Source of the DNA: Candidatus Taenariivivens baikalensis
Lineage (GTDB): Bacteria > Omnitrophota > Omnitrophia > Omnitrophales > Aquincolibacteriaceae
Assembly: GCA_009691445.1 (NCBI GenBank)
Contig: SICL01000011.1
Span: 1-55,317 of the forward strand
Reading direction: 5' to 3'
DNA length: 55,317 bases
Every line of letters starts with the position of its first letter. Within the stretch, counting starts at the first letter, position 1. Positions 54,501 through 55,317 of this stretch are shown piece by piece. The notes beneath the pieces are model-generated. The model ran no database searches and was not told where the DNA came from. It saw nothing but the letters and a program-made list of their open reading frames with translations. The position numbers were made by a program, and so were the translations under genes.

Positions 54501-55317
54501 CTTGCTGCCTTCGAATGGCCCGTCTTACACTTGAAGCGAGATTGGAAAAAATTTGAACCGGAATGTCTTGATTGTACTTTTCATAACCATCGGCTACCTC
54601 CATCGTTTCGCCAATCTGTTTTAAATTTTGATGATGTCCAAATGCCTGATAGAGAGAGGTTGCAATAATCGCCGTGGCTTTATGGTCGAGGAGAGACGTG
54701 TTTGAAATCCGATTTAATGTATGAGCGAATAGAATTAACGTTCTTGGCCTCATGATAGCAAGCTCGTCGTTAATCACACCGCTTTCAATGATTCTGATTC
54801 TCTCTAAATTTTCAGCATCGCTTGACCCCTTAAGATTTTTAAAGATTTCAAGGGCAGTTCGTTTTTCATCCCACTTGTCCTCACGCTCTCTCCCGTCATC
54901 CATCCGCATTTCACTGCGTTTAAAAAAATACATAAAAGCTTTGGAAGGTTTGGCACCGCGGACCAAGGCTAAGTTTGCAGCCGGGAGCAATTGAAAGCCT
55001 GCGGCTGGAGTAGGTGTGGATCTGCTTAAATTTTTCAGGACCTGATCACGGAATTGATAAAGCCGGTTTTCAATCCGCTTGATCAAGGTCGAGCGATCCT
55101 GAGAGGATAATATTTCGTCATCATTTTTTTGGATAAACGAAGCGACCAGTTCATCAATGACACGCGTATATTGCCAGGCCTCGGCAAGGCGCCCCTCTTC
55201 GGATAAGTACCTCAAAATATCATCGCGCCAGGTTTTCATGGTCCGGCCAAATTGCGAAGGCGGGAGCGAGCGGGCCAGCTCCTGGCCGGCAACCCGGACA
55301 AAGGTCTCATAAAAACT
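27598..55317 (-). CDS. Giant midasin-like protein: six AAA+ domains, HExxH segment, vWA domain, HEAT-like modules (5' end outside window)
   Basis: One frame of 9,213 codons runs from the ATG at 55239 to the TAA at 27598-27600. It is also open upstream to the window edge (26 more codons, ending FGRT before the Met), so the true start is not here. Residues below count from 55239. Residues 1-2057 and 6091-9213 are helical, HEAT-like modules divided by R-S/A-E-x-R motifs. Residues 2058-6091 hold the core. Walker A loops lie at 2717 (GLTSGGKST), 3282 (GHSGGGKTA), 3643 (GETSGGKSS), 4095 (GQSGGGKTE), 4431 (GETSGGKST) and 5072 (GQSGGGKTE). HESMH follows at 5430 and the MIDAS DCSGS at 5827. The order six AAA+ then vWA, and motifs like TDEYDLLGSYHP, recall eukaryotic midasin (Rea1/Mdn1). 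No signal peptide can be judged. The function is unknown; a chain-like remodelling ATPase is an inference. Omnitrophota are known for giant genes. Confidence 0.9.
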   Translation of the reverse strand, partial: SFYETFVRVAGQELARSLPPSQFGRTMKTWRDDILRYLSEEGRLAEAWQYTRVIDELVASFIQKNDDEILSSQDRSTLIKRIENRLYQFRDQVLKNLSRSTPTPAAGFQLLPAANLALVRGAKPSKAFMYFFKRSEMRMDDGREREDKWDEKRTALEIFKNLKGSSDAENLERIRIIESGVINDELAIMRPRTLILFAHTLNRISNTSLLDHKATAIIATSLYQAFGHHQNLKQIGETMEVADGYEKYNQDIPVQIFSNLASSVRRAIRRQQGSGTDADQSFISLAALFGLLLALQPASKVTQEDKKTAAGFLSKALLLSTPQTQNYFSQLHALFKESSVFAGFLRESRAQELYQKFPGLESDFYARLNEWQEGSSEKRARRNSLINYFSKALALVLVRATQRRKLGVMLKDPLVQTIQEFLEPATDSGVPLFIHYKEAGKLSMLYDLLNKKEYGEMELVKQIRDEEETMEKAYALEKEQAQARAANPPAPSQPGDFFLATRSEVRNTEKVFLQRLEENLRDLVKVKQTANKGRDRRESLRGAIKEIIIRMSQAKLKLGGAVDIFEAQLNQIEGDSGSDAENRLYILISLQETLEKMNQADLLGVMHLAAKQLIKIRGYTLQSNEHRMELLELLWKLAKHISPDYFEEMIKILSVPFKSSQGERDHAVSACAAKALAVILLRENPDWRFETKWYEEDSLYKTVWNYLDTSRGSLAVGKILFPVYGDGDLKTIRAILKSSSLSQKEKETQIKNETSAMIHRYEEAEAREKSKKETGTASEPSSGDLWLQNGLTSMLNAAHPPDRQAGSPADSLTGTPKTRSELRSTGLDMSNYIKNRLRAVDKEHLNYIQQYLDDFAASYLHPDGIKKNNSIISSELTPSVSLLKESSLPKVVDLIDDQLLKLSGNTVGENKFRTHLADLLTKKVIPKMRAADLSTVLMMAAKDLARTKLSIASANQRRNIMIDMLKDIAPKITSDHFEMLSSIFQYRLEKSKGGSSWLLRYHATQGLSIMLMRRNGIPFRDPADPFSDPLYQELESYLIRETEGKSPKFMYLQYGNLPTIRSILGESKFSKEEKIEEVKKANAFMKKAYKLKKDQIQNRPEKSPDTGADFWLKTLNLSAPNRSELRADTEWLRIFSERLNRMFQIGGGMGAAGVAGEMKRMIPKMTQDERNSVLEILTAKLESRERTVTQLDTGILGVLEEVVLRMEGMDEPMIHKMIAVLQGVQSRRLRYDTHDMTLSAHDDRGIHQTLGFILAVMVYRSTVSSGTVSNLNPVIEALSDYFTAADPGTRELLCQRYGNIPTLRGLLQKGSDEKELIKQIHLEKRHMTLRLEEEKRLKGQKSSPAPEEPSSGNALWASTTIALAGIGFGTALGLRAGNEFMGSRSEIRANEAERTSRSIKDKLSDLFKYWKGMIEVYQAKRLLQKFQSLGDRTIQARTEREKVREALEQMANRMQYPGKLEPVLDDLLKAEGSRSALSSSVFLLKRVLGIVVLRETGRRQAVDEDDAILQSLKSYFCESNDGFESTLYSRYGNLTMIRGLLKDTKISDDEIIKEVDHQTSYRRIRDEDLKETGQLILKLQSTEGNTSEANLARADLAEKLGRIAGRNPRPEMVQAVWESFLKVEGDTTEANSARKNFVWALGNIASEIEITELPGMAEFILAAFLKVKGDTDELLTAKNFLGWGSYNIADRIEIKELPKLLKLTAETILKIEGSSVEVNKTKESFGLSLEKIAQRIEVNELLGMLKLIVEIFLKVKGNTDQAQQTRTLLYRTFEKVIKRIEVGALPRALRFIRETTFETDQAREGLGYLLGVIAERIEVTELSGMVALIRETLSNIKGSMYEGNHARSTLGVALKEITKRIQASEIPEIVKLIRETFLKVEGNTDNANDGKRGFGSAWAEAVKRMEVAELSGMAQLIINEFLKVEGDMSEVRRTRTHLASALGIVLLRETSRREKVEDNDPLLESLRAYFVTSIADKQSPLDGERQMIRSFLAKPEWTDEKVIEEVEQQTSFTQKKDELELEKKIKPSASDEPSSGQPLWMQGAELASIRVSGLTGMLNATTATKVLAGRRSPAHSLTRSPTNRSEVRAVIQTKNGLVSTANVYQKLESTIKELREEAKRLKIEARLEPLTEMVKRKGESRTLNPSELEERLKTLEHSIAVKFSSPVDLARFMGKIRLWLAYYYANRSSTSAKDLGKVKTFTEHYEKTGRILSDIEHLSSVSTLLVGLNTDQFEDAALRLFVQKWKALSRVHNFMLGKFANNRAIPEYLVNTVIRDDFEMVDFLVILDHAASLEELIRNWAEIVRLKSRPNAQIIALRETLQLYIRYFKKNRENWTDADCVSMLADHIQKMVSLGDTDKKIAFRLASQDARNLRDLLTLLLLAVDREWNDLFKITEDGIPAIQQTLTHPQTQAKPEHIDVLNGLAEIARGSGGQLRSITTELLRGKYKTLVNYDVERFKLIGVIIGYTGTKGFHKIPFTQLQEKYGLKAGSKEEGRLLEIIAAIARTAREGTADIVEELFERYGDQAGQGQEGLNNLNDLFQAFTFFIRMVNFHGDFEKAVLDGTIGKVNNEAYYVSLRDLKKTISMVKNYMLREKGAIGIKEAIAKAVRRRYYNRLSEADRGFVHDLMAKHKIIPAEDDLDFDYEIQGLHNGSQKITIYEKRKKNLPQYKEVEITPGVISMVPVKEEEIQPVLFLALDLERPIEGVEKDIILNESTRRHIARTLDALESGDEEKINPVLLFGLTSGGKSTIARVAATALGIDYTRIQFTERTDEFDLFGSFQPYEIEMSLDEATVRIREALKNGEWPALEEVFSRMMTNKEGKFWETFFTKERRQEILSGSDTVYAEEEDKTPHARQKTAIRKRIQELAEAYLDKAKDFSVIGKLEEDIHTKAGSETEKNEQLAVLKEQFKDRYDEYERVKAIAYMLNNEVGLRFKEGRFLSAYKRGDLILLDEVNLANEEMIGVLYQLLTLGYLELNGKTINPNPGKKPRIIATANPSSYSGRNRMSEAFMNRFEVLHIDEMTPAEMRDILVGQMKNGLLENGQYSSQELEKQPKEAAEDYLKRLNQILIKEYGISRDQIVLLADVQKRLNSILESGSFQRMGQDNFYMFTLRNLEKLMADVRERKEQGLPVSLETWVREAYSQYAGILVRTDKYLPVIPVPEKAAKKKADPPSGGKEKEGSEEAEKQEGHEGEKEITSLLEDPDYTSIKRVFATVMGPLLTTREQQNYEDAFDQLILRNFGKIDYEYDPVTKNIKMDGLVTKGNSDSKERTSDDFLIPVESAKFLELQVLKSVRRRKHSAILFTGHSGGGKTATIASAVGKLGLKYVSVSLGDATLESLIGTMEYDGKQRRFIYRPGILVKAMEEGAFLVLEELNAVRPGILEILNEYFDEDTFTNPYTLKKVKIHPKFRLGATMNPLQGVTGENTGRVSLSPALRSRFREVWVPYQKPSQEIELIIEGRFKQYKVEGVKKHTIQRIRTFFENYQEKFKETNDPAIYTSLRDVTRIVRAMTYFIKELGMAEEEALTRAVHRIYMLRMKNEEDRTEVEKLMEEAKIKKFQYRGLKYEYQDEELQVYDGNILVAKFNLKLVKSKLRTNIVKMLGDEHKEKSDGEIERMADERLKQEIKKASLVESERTKKNLMFLMQALAMSDEDVNRGKFNPVFLLGETSGGKSSLVRYFSVCVEDPAQGYTRIQINERSDELDWFGSYEPHEITMGLDRAYRVVANTLERGEWVKIKKALKMWRTGSAGKDETFSNRETAKSVNAKISQFNLEASRQITSLIHKAMSEDEGEDPTEKQEAQRKLKVVAHLIENNAMNVELEFREGRLLAAMRRGDTVMLDEINLASEEALVVLYQLLTQGFIETYDKNAEGGAKVQQIHPAPGFKLIATANPFTYASRNRLSEAMMNRFEILYIENMTPEEMEEIIVKENQDREGYEKDGEWAGAVKKLTKLQDELNQILKKGGTFSVSADQSSGYIFTLRNLKRIVKKIDLIRASGNRAPPSELLIREAYLEYLGVLGRSPAEVTALRDLFKNTDFFPSFNPDFKISFKESNPKNGFYDLTVGGIHIKKRTYESEKDGGSHDADVIEDLEEGELTNLIRYSIVTGLLDPEVALLFVGQSGGGKTELIGDILRRLGWKYRSVSLGKASLEHLVGTYAMDSETKKFRYIIGILIQAMREGSVLVLEELNMAPSGLLEILNEYFDEGTFTNPMTGEIMSRANGKIHPDFRLFGTMNPERGETSTSEGRAGLSPALRSRFSEVWVPHVKSRDETLAIIRKKFKLRGFENIPDSIIEKIYQSYALFRQYHVDERAIGRDNDEGYFVGLRDTVKVVDLMAQDMQQGEDMDAALRAALKKVFYLKLNNEEDRRLVEEKIFPGMDMAAPDYVWHDKGTIFDVYRGKIKIATIAKQLLEERDFVAEPVSMEQLAFLVEGLQRSVMIQGKKAVREFTPIMLYGETSGGKSTMGEIAAAVVKSQFTRIQMNQRTDEYDLLGSYHPIELTLKDEEAFEVVEEAVRLNKSSTIKSAFRILGITEEQMKPVLGRDGEDLTGDELRFAYLKNYLLPSAQIQRSPVMINRMRQLGQLMVNGVAGIDLEFRTGMFLDAMGNREMGIPGQVVLLDEFNLASEDAIGILYQLLTLGYLEFQGKRIYPGHGFQLIVSGNPHTYQGRTRMSEAFMNRFQILYVPEMTREQMITILIRKYKLHEKGLERKEVEALVDLLKAVDNASRNRMFDDFNLDNSYRFALRNLERIIKDTLIRATGHEKTRPIIEILREEAYKEFAGLLSQTNDEDNPERNNIQLFMEHFDRKMGIVDSILSSAHQALNQAIEEGKVEIQNVESQQKRKVTAKVPDAILTDIQKKIETELAKDGPHIFRKAATAQAKLAYMEWIKRQMDEQKELSDFSQILNRIFEDTEEHYHPDKSEKDFKAKTVREGTEVYLELQGVRVRKLSANEMLEGLHLSLNGALESGDILASDGKKMTKVPDAVYTRILQAVEKMIEGGDKRSRKEIIREQAREGYLKYFQNESAVNPEAFIDKVLKEHFYTQAEKIAPLVQLKSTALVYAQVMKGFRDGGLQPKKMPDEETIMVHRHQPVLIPGQSGGGKTETIADIARQLGWPYLSEALGAVSVETLIGTFVINEETGSLEFRKGTLVKAMEEGYAFSLEEINMADSAVIEILNEYFDRGTMTIQEKKLPLKIHPNFRLFATLNPTQGRMAQNTGRVPLSAALRSRFREVWMRSQRSKGEKYRMILGGIPDLVAKIIKDGLPEEESDPYADLENDWSVRKTPAVVSETPTTVSTPMRMDTPNPLTPSLSPVGRGGSERIASPAGRGLGEGSPSSYRAAVPERTSDYEAKKTGWKLFSFERRKQMFEEEFRIVSNGKMNVESSDVHSANDPHWAFRPDPDGKGGGTLIYHHIQMMTKEERRAKYRGAAPELFKAIMDQPELSFEAIMGVAIHESMHRLVTRYLTIFSDFLKDANGAPAARIFNILEDGRIENWARELFLGAERPLDALNNEVIFNYKNEDEMVEQMILKNDKGENIGHYAAICNFFLFLAKKGSEPQAELVIEKMLKAFEKRSPDLRRDMERLMKAGYFSGEISKTPGTEVKSWLASGTFGGSSEADVIGIARKKLAHGVFSLLPVMEDDQGHFDVVKNPHESQIMNLAEKQGFIIRDLIMPTVYKWLVKQHQEGGGSESGNGTGAGKAVVKPGKPGEPGEPVSPEEAKKIWDFLSPEARRKILDTGKDLDNKAKDRTKEYSKDFQEAKLQADIIDPQSMRDRLMQSVGKMINELTGYLRSLIENSIRPKEIHRQKKGRTIEGRVVAQRVMQRAVYKMDWWINKILPTKKNIKATIYMDCSGSMAGNDEGKGKPIAVNAAAKNIRALMGATVILDTFESLSIDTAVRVYGSKHFLLKSFKGQRIDPDDLKPGAPKIMDRYDNRRDQDQLIDRLYNNIGKLGGNEEGPGLEACIRDAGRAGGDKHFIFVITDGQVDAPNIQRILKDLRDKKGMVGGTKIEVIAIGLGSDSQNVPKVYGEGYSFFLHDNEVEKLPSEIKKLLQNLIRNIYTPGAATQPQSKLTQGRGNLQSASNELTGIRVSGLAGVSDATRAPADSLTRTLGTRSELRSGFNEWAEAKFLAATKDSYIPSGFFHRLAWKTLMIFIQSKFDSISQTWRPVLYDGGWDILLVGLGFSTAAIIASSFFWPLALFIGLTGFSQINAFLDNVTKEYQFDYSRELAILLILNSGRELQNKTRNQVLDILTKELSKKAKVGEPEFYTPSPFLKYKKLPVIKALLAKRELGDEDLILALHQEIQGMKHLEEETLKQQNQRRPPPDSESGPRVSGQDLWAQGRLTGEPVNRLAGKLQISRAELRGTLDYREVFRNTLKDYLKAKSHSDIRELSRDQLEFEMRVSGQDRFYELFEILRLEPSHDGQSWYRINELKEKLFSRINTPRKVLFVLEKQLEALEVNDKDKAAQRLVFLEPWLTTLTEEAEQPFVKNLSWQRLFRFSKRFLDQGALFYPLSPYEGQYVKIRKVWEEAASLISKIAQSISKEQLGEFLKELESQILQDPLPTEVFLVSLFDQALSHVATNIDPEYLPGMLSLTRRYWMRINGWFDMGVIVPIAERIPPDYLRDVIEWTLGRCQKLTQERTPTGPYLREGLATALLRESGYSFSNKSLLNAISGFFLKEDKKRKMLFFPISQFKTITDLLKSRKYSEEKLIPIITLEIDSMAKSAEAENEKGTGPEVQPSSSDPPDLWMQETALETASRSELRSSTDQLRDLIQELKDVQGNTMSALEIQFGSLRKIRDIVQSVEEKDLSEVFVSLVEAEWNAILVGGNRISDEANGLRYRQKAVWDLAWKRILETNSLEILSDALLKIRGNKHDAVSAKKTLSMAIAWIYVRQIRREGKKKLEPMVKALAACFSVAGKEQTGISLFVKHNKKQEILGLLHKQRPGWTDADLIAALEQEVRDMEHLEEEALKQQNPSSRSPDPESGANIPGQDLWTQGARSELRKFLAKGIHRVILWLVIPWYRKSRWKISELVQDLRKMERARELFFLRPLVTLEWRLTPDYAEVFRQAFEQYQEAMNGPVPFRDLLFSQLVSYLQFSDQDRLYELFEILRKEQIPVLSEKDQQRASNDFIEGMLLSHDKKINKRGLQKLFFVMKKQFQQIRQEQQEAELKSRIRFLGFCFGLDPAKEYDFFKALPWRKFWIFLNDFILEASFLPSDELRKNCSEIVQQKAMQWISELVKQVSEEHLPEFFSRLENLFPAEKLSVESNRAIQTYLAFTLGEIAEKIAPKYLPKILIYYQKQAANPLIDLRSLMPITRRIDALYLRAVIVFIQQLCPKQEPSSFSDLRGIHVLTIASLREAGYSATNKDLANAVSGYYSKSNATGNLFTKNRNFETLRTLLQSSKFTEEALIPIINQETNSMAKRARLENEKGDAGPDIQSGSSDPRDLWLQSGLTGEPATAGEPVNRLAGARRSEVRHASKNQRSAGYTERRTQEARRELHSWFYEGMEKHLLDAVLFRNIPSGFFRKLAWNASLFFLHLQFHSFWKTAFSLFKDFIRFLLGDLAAVAQYQNMDYRTIDTRSLAMALLFNSGRELRKETKHQIFDALIQTLGEREWAITPEMLGKHPTPLFLKYQKLPNIKALLAKRDLEDGDLILALNQEERDIHHLELEASERQNRLQAPPDSESGFGASRSSRDFWAQGVPGSVPAAIQRAELREAAFGSVSRGYEVELEILKLAEQLKKKFLAKNTEVEKFKKEEVGVYLREIAAAIKIKDLPEVLEILQPYVAVKDEWKVDGGMYVIQEIGNAFNVIVARIPSAQLHKVFKVIQSALASVPDWDAHDPETLYTNRLMRYLASSCHEISVKVLPDQFQPAIDLFLQVFKKKVTPNDRSGGRWVRFFTLRAMPTMLLRAAGRRHQKFTDNGTLYSVLEAYFGQESETGEPLFLKYGNLGDLRTLLKKRELPDEVVEINIRRDTRSMKLRYQDEIERVKAKTLRQNPENPLGNPGAFWLLNPVSLVQRIRAEVRSGNRSSYFALRTSSGTNGELRSAHDVSLIPKPARQSLVRTAQKGGWQAGQRDFRSEMRISKKQKEEAEKNIRLFKYQLNSLMKMGLGGSAIHGNIEEDKDVLKGLFDKIPLSDLLSILDFLKQRFGEIKGDSDFHKIRQTIEELYERAIPKMTSSELKAMFPFLISMNHVRASYSRSKLMTMVFSDEKERTERISKFMKLIVRRVSREDLEGMDALLLEELRTLKTADPFKVEVRQAVAGGLAEVLIRQSGSAVDERVLPKLVEETQAYLTDFPVISADKDKEDNTIEPYWIKQDPKLATLRGLMGKDGMNDDDLIAAIQQMRSSMPKIFAENTRTKAAPSFPELKNPDDLWVQSRAEVRSKPENEAVKAFRIQLVEGMKEFTSKALANPRVNVSLTLIALDIARNAGKNIPEFLEIIHEEITRIQADARSPAFLVTYPVKFLIEIASTIPPEHLGRLIEITEKTAAGMTPDEMTLVPDILAIALVRESGYPKTFSETDELPKAVEALISAQVSSGAKGLGMIRGLLHKLKDGLIEEEDFLQNIRQETESLNKQGRLKEESKAEKETRPKLPEDPGALWLGEVTGLPAVTGAHPATKALAGRRSEVRTDDVSEMKRLFGELQSFEGNTDGANERRSRIGIELEEIAKQIEVKELSGMLQPVLDELLKVKGNTKAANTARRSFGWVLTRIAERIDVIELSKIVQPILDGLSKVKGNNAVDNSARNSFGWALSRIAERTEDMELSKMVQPILDALSKMEESGEYKFEAKLAGNSLGQALGIFLLRESGRRTIMNTVKKATELEPTYEDPFLKKLVMYFQTLSAGNYFTLKQKSERFQSIRSLLNKREITDEDKIIQQIDEATSFLNKQARLEKERKTKPSMPEGTFSGKPLWLEGVRSPRNVVRTTELARAEIRQTMDRDIDIVMSPLRNSDHPVREVLSEKFERNLETLLDHWTLKGWLTEKNSKNLMLFLVTDIRSLAWGDLLVERIKITKETVYISEASLTDFDQKLSRGFQDLTQNNSQGGLSLFLNYDSFDQALVTDIIRQEMSGLLKLLYILHEKGQTVKKADWKGIRLMTAMMKAGDRVDFGKILQKGFENPAAWNTQDLGWVNVPDDMMAMAANARMLPEKLKRPYYKASLAILTLFSLLKPEERKEILKDQKSLTDFIQNHPHFSFLVPGIRLDQGKVGFDMNGFISSLKKYEHVAHAA
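29411..29490. repeat. In-frame palindrome and linker repeat, C-terminal module
   Basis: CCCGCCA (29417-29423) and TGGCGGG (29433-29439) flank ACGCTTTAG. The same sequence with small changes is found in the linker at 49109-49135. Both encode TKALAGRR / TKVLAGRR-like words just before a junction motif. A second CGGCGGGTAAACCGG stretch follows. Confidence 0.75.
31071..31126. repeat. In-frame palindromic element in a linker of the giant gene
   Basis: GCCCTGCCTGCCAA at the left pairs with TTGGCGGGCGGGC at the right, with two T-G style mismatches. Inside, CCACCC-TTTT-GGGCGG forms a second stem. It is translated as part of LVRTAQKGGWQAGQRDFRSE, just before a junction motif. Confidence 0.75.
31150..31195. 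repeat. In-frame 11-bp inverted repeat in a linker of the giant gene
   Basis: CGCACTTCGTA (31150-31160) and TACGAAGTGCG (31185-31195) are perfect inverted copies. The translated strand encodes FALRTSSGTNGELRSAHD, which includes a degenerate R-S-E-L-R-like word. A further partial copy, AAATACGAAGAGCG, follows. Confidence 0.75.
36980..37060. repeat. In-frame quasi-tandem linker after the vWA domain
   Basis: Words of the form GGGTGAGCGAG, GCTAACCCGCTGACCCGTA and CCCGTTAAC repeat with a period near 8 bases and are translated as TGIRVSGLAGVSDAT-like residues. The parallel linker at 49.1 kb has RVSGLTGMLNAT. Related CCGGTTCACCGGTT words lie at 36244-36280 and 32887-32940 (EPVNRLAG in both). Confidence 0.65.
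37150..37790 (-). other. von Willebrand A domain with intact MIDAS
   Basis: ATIYMDCSGSMAG gives the D-x-S-x-S metal site (DCSGS at 37747-37761). GGNEEGPGLEACIRDAG follows in the usual third-loop place, and HFIFVITDGQVDAPN near 37350-37385 carries the second Asp. A Gly/Pro/Ser-rich linker (about 38170-38260) stands before it. In midasin the C-terminal MIDAS domain binds its substrate and docks on the AAA ring; the same order is seen here, but with an extra 3,000 or more residues after it. Confidence 0.88.
38280..39200 (-). other. HExxH metallopeptidase-like segment before the vWA domain
   Basis: AIHESMHRLVTRYL (motif at 38938-38952, residues 5430-5434) has the H-E-x-x-H zinc pattern. It is followed about 34 residues later by IFNILEDGRIENWARELF, whose acidic residues could give a third ligand. 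An HExxH-like helix with an N-x-L-E-D-x-R-x-E line before a vWA domain is known in CobT-like and DUF2201-like proteins. Catalysis is not shown; it may be structural. Confidence 0.6.
39314..39395. repeat. In-frame double-hairpin palindromic element in the giant gene
   Basis: Outer arms CCCTCACCC (39314-39322) and GGGTGAGGG (39387-39395) are perfect. Inside are two perfect stems: CCTCTCCC-AGC-GGGAGAGG (39326-39344) and CCCTCTCCCC-ACA-GGGGAGAGGG (39361-39383). This form is common as an intergenic repeat in many bacteria. Here it is inside the coding frame and is translated as a Gly/Pro/Ser/Arg linker (TPSLSPVGRGGSERIASPAG) without a stop or frame shift. Confidence 0.9.
39530..40065 (-). other. 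AAA+ module 6 of the giant protein (even type, EE Walker B)
   Basis: Walker A GQSGGGKTE is at 40000-40026. SEALGAVSVETLIGTFVIN follows, Walker B FSLEEINMAD at 39811-39831 (Glu-Glu), FATLNPTQGRMAQNTGRVP and LSAALRSRFREVWM. After it comes a Pro/Thr/Ser linker that contains an inserted palindromic element (39314-39395). Confidence 0.85.
41030..41975 (-). other. AAA+ module 5 of the giant protein (odd type)
   Basis: Walker A GETSGGKST is at 41923-41949. RIQMNQRTDEYDLLGSYHP comes next, the closest of the three to the midasin T-D-x-x-D-L-L-G block. Walker B VVLLDEFNLASED is at about 41436-41472. Sensor 1 VSGNPHTYQGRTRMSEAFM has GNP in place of ANP. A lid with ALRNLERIIKD ends the module. Confidence 0.85.
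42190..42985 (-). other. AAA+ module 4 of the giant protein (even type, EE Walker B)
   Basis: Walker A GQSGGGKTE is at 42931-42957. SLGKASLEHLVGTYAMDS follows, Walker B VLVLEELNMA at 42742-42762 (Glu-Glu), sensor 1 FGTMNPERGETSTSEGRAG, then LSPALRSRFSEVWVPH. Paralogue of modules 2 and 6. Confidence 0.85.
43320..44340 (-). other. AAA+ module 3 of the giant protein (odd type)
   Basis: Walker A GETSGGKSS is at 44287-44313. NERSDELDWFGSYEPHEI comes next, Walker B TVMLDEINLAS at about 43770-43805, sensor 1 ATANPFTYASRNRLSEAMMN, and a lid with FTLRNLKRIVKKID. Clearly a paralogue of modules 1 and 5. Confidence 0.85.
44700..45420 (-). other. AAA+ module 2 of the giant protein (even type, EE Walker B)
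   Basis: Walker A GHSGGGKTAT is at 45367-45396. Then comes SLGDATLESLIGTMEYDG, and Walker B FLVLEELNAV (45181-45201) in which the usual Asp-Glu is Glu-Glu. GATMNPLQGVTGENTGRVS follows as sensor 1, and LSPALRSRFREVWVPY as the arginine finger region. Shorter than the odd type, with no large insertion. Confidence 0.85.
45940..47140 (-). other. AAA+ module 1 of the giant protein (odd type)
   Basis: Walker A GLTSGGKST is at 47065-47091. It is followed by RIQFTERTDEFDLFGSFQP, a long charged insertion, then Walker B LILLDEVN (about 46447-46467) with intact Asp-Glu. ATANPSSYSGRNRMSEAFMN gives sensor 1 and a candidate arginine finger. The DEVNLA block and the TDEFDLFG block match the midasin/AAA_5 pattern. 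A charged linker rich in Glu and Lys (about 45720-45800) separates it from module 2. Confidence 0.85.
49074..49182. repeat. In-frame linker repeat with palindrome before the AAA core
   Basis: This linker holds GGTGAGCGGGTAAGCGAGTG-type short quasi-tandem words, then GCCTGCCCGCCAAAACTTTAGTGGC (shared with 29413-29435), then CCCGTTAACCCACTAACCCG words. It encodes LTGMLNATTATKVLAGRRSP-like residues ahead of R-S-E-V-R. Confidence 0.7.
49480..50610 (-). repeat. 44-residue (132-bp) tandem HEAT-like repeats
   Basis: About eight tandem units share the pattern E-V-x-E-L-x-x-M-x-x-(L/F)-I-x-E-x-(F/L)-L-K-V-(K/E)-G-(N/D)-T, then a variable loop with ANxAR or similar, then a second helix ending I-A-x-R-I. 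Five of the units I counted are 44 residues; one is 37, from a deletion in the loop. Three to four related units recur near the C-terminus at about 28850-29390. Two helices per unit fit a HEAT-type solenoid. DNA identity between units is low, so the array is old. Confidence 0.8.
52864..52950. repeat. In-frame linker repeat with CCTGCCTGCCGGTCAGGCGGG palindrome
   Basis: GTAAGCGAGTCAGCCGGTGAG words precede a palindrome at 52901-52921 whose halves pair as CCTG(CC) / (GG)CAGG-type stems. It encodes AAHPPDRQAGSPADSLTGTP, again just before a junction motif. Similar words lie at 36980-37060 (PADSLTRTLGT) without the palindrome. Confidence 0.7.

Larger units (their letters stand above)
28483..54918 (-). 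repeat. R-S/A-E-(L/V/I/M)-R junction motif, 17 copies
   Basis: All copies are in the giant frame. N-terminal part: 54904-54918, 53800-53814, 52849-52863, 51940-51954, 51154-51168, 49054-49068. C-terminal part: 36955-36969, 36214-36228, 35011-35025, 34288-34302, 32866-32880, 32146-32160, 31219-31233, 31045-31059, 30139-30153, 29398-29412, 28483-28497. A degenerate copy (NGELRS) lies at about 31152-31169. Most are preceded by a Pro/Ser/Gly linker containing L-W-x-Q or F-W-x-Q. Codons differ between copies, so selection is on the protein. None lies in the 12-kb AAA-vWA core. Confidence 0.9.
49069..55239 (-). other. N-terminal helical modules of the giant protein (residues 1-2057)
   Basis: Five motif-bounded modules, rich in Leu, Lys, Glu and Arg with heptad-like spacing, resemble HEAT/ARM solenoids. 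Junction motifs lie at 54904-54918, 53800-53814, 52849-52863, 51940-51954, 51154-51168 and 49054-49068. Most modules end with the same order: an LLRETGRR-like line, a YGNLPTIRSIL-like line, a charged helix, a Pro/Ser linker with LW-x-Q, then R-S-E-x-R. The module at 49.1-51.2 kb holds a 44-residue tandem repeat. A short hydrophobic stretch (ALWASTTIALAGIGFGTALG) at about 51.2 kb might be a membrane helix. Confidence 0.75.

Noticed and set aside
27598..55317. The giant frame as an assembly or gene-calling artefact formed by fusing several genes
   Set aside because: Walker motifs, HExxH, MIDAS and all 17 junction motifs are in one frame with no internal stop over 27.6 kb, and coding signatures continue through every linker. 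A join of separate genes would be expected to leave stops or frame changes.
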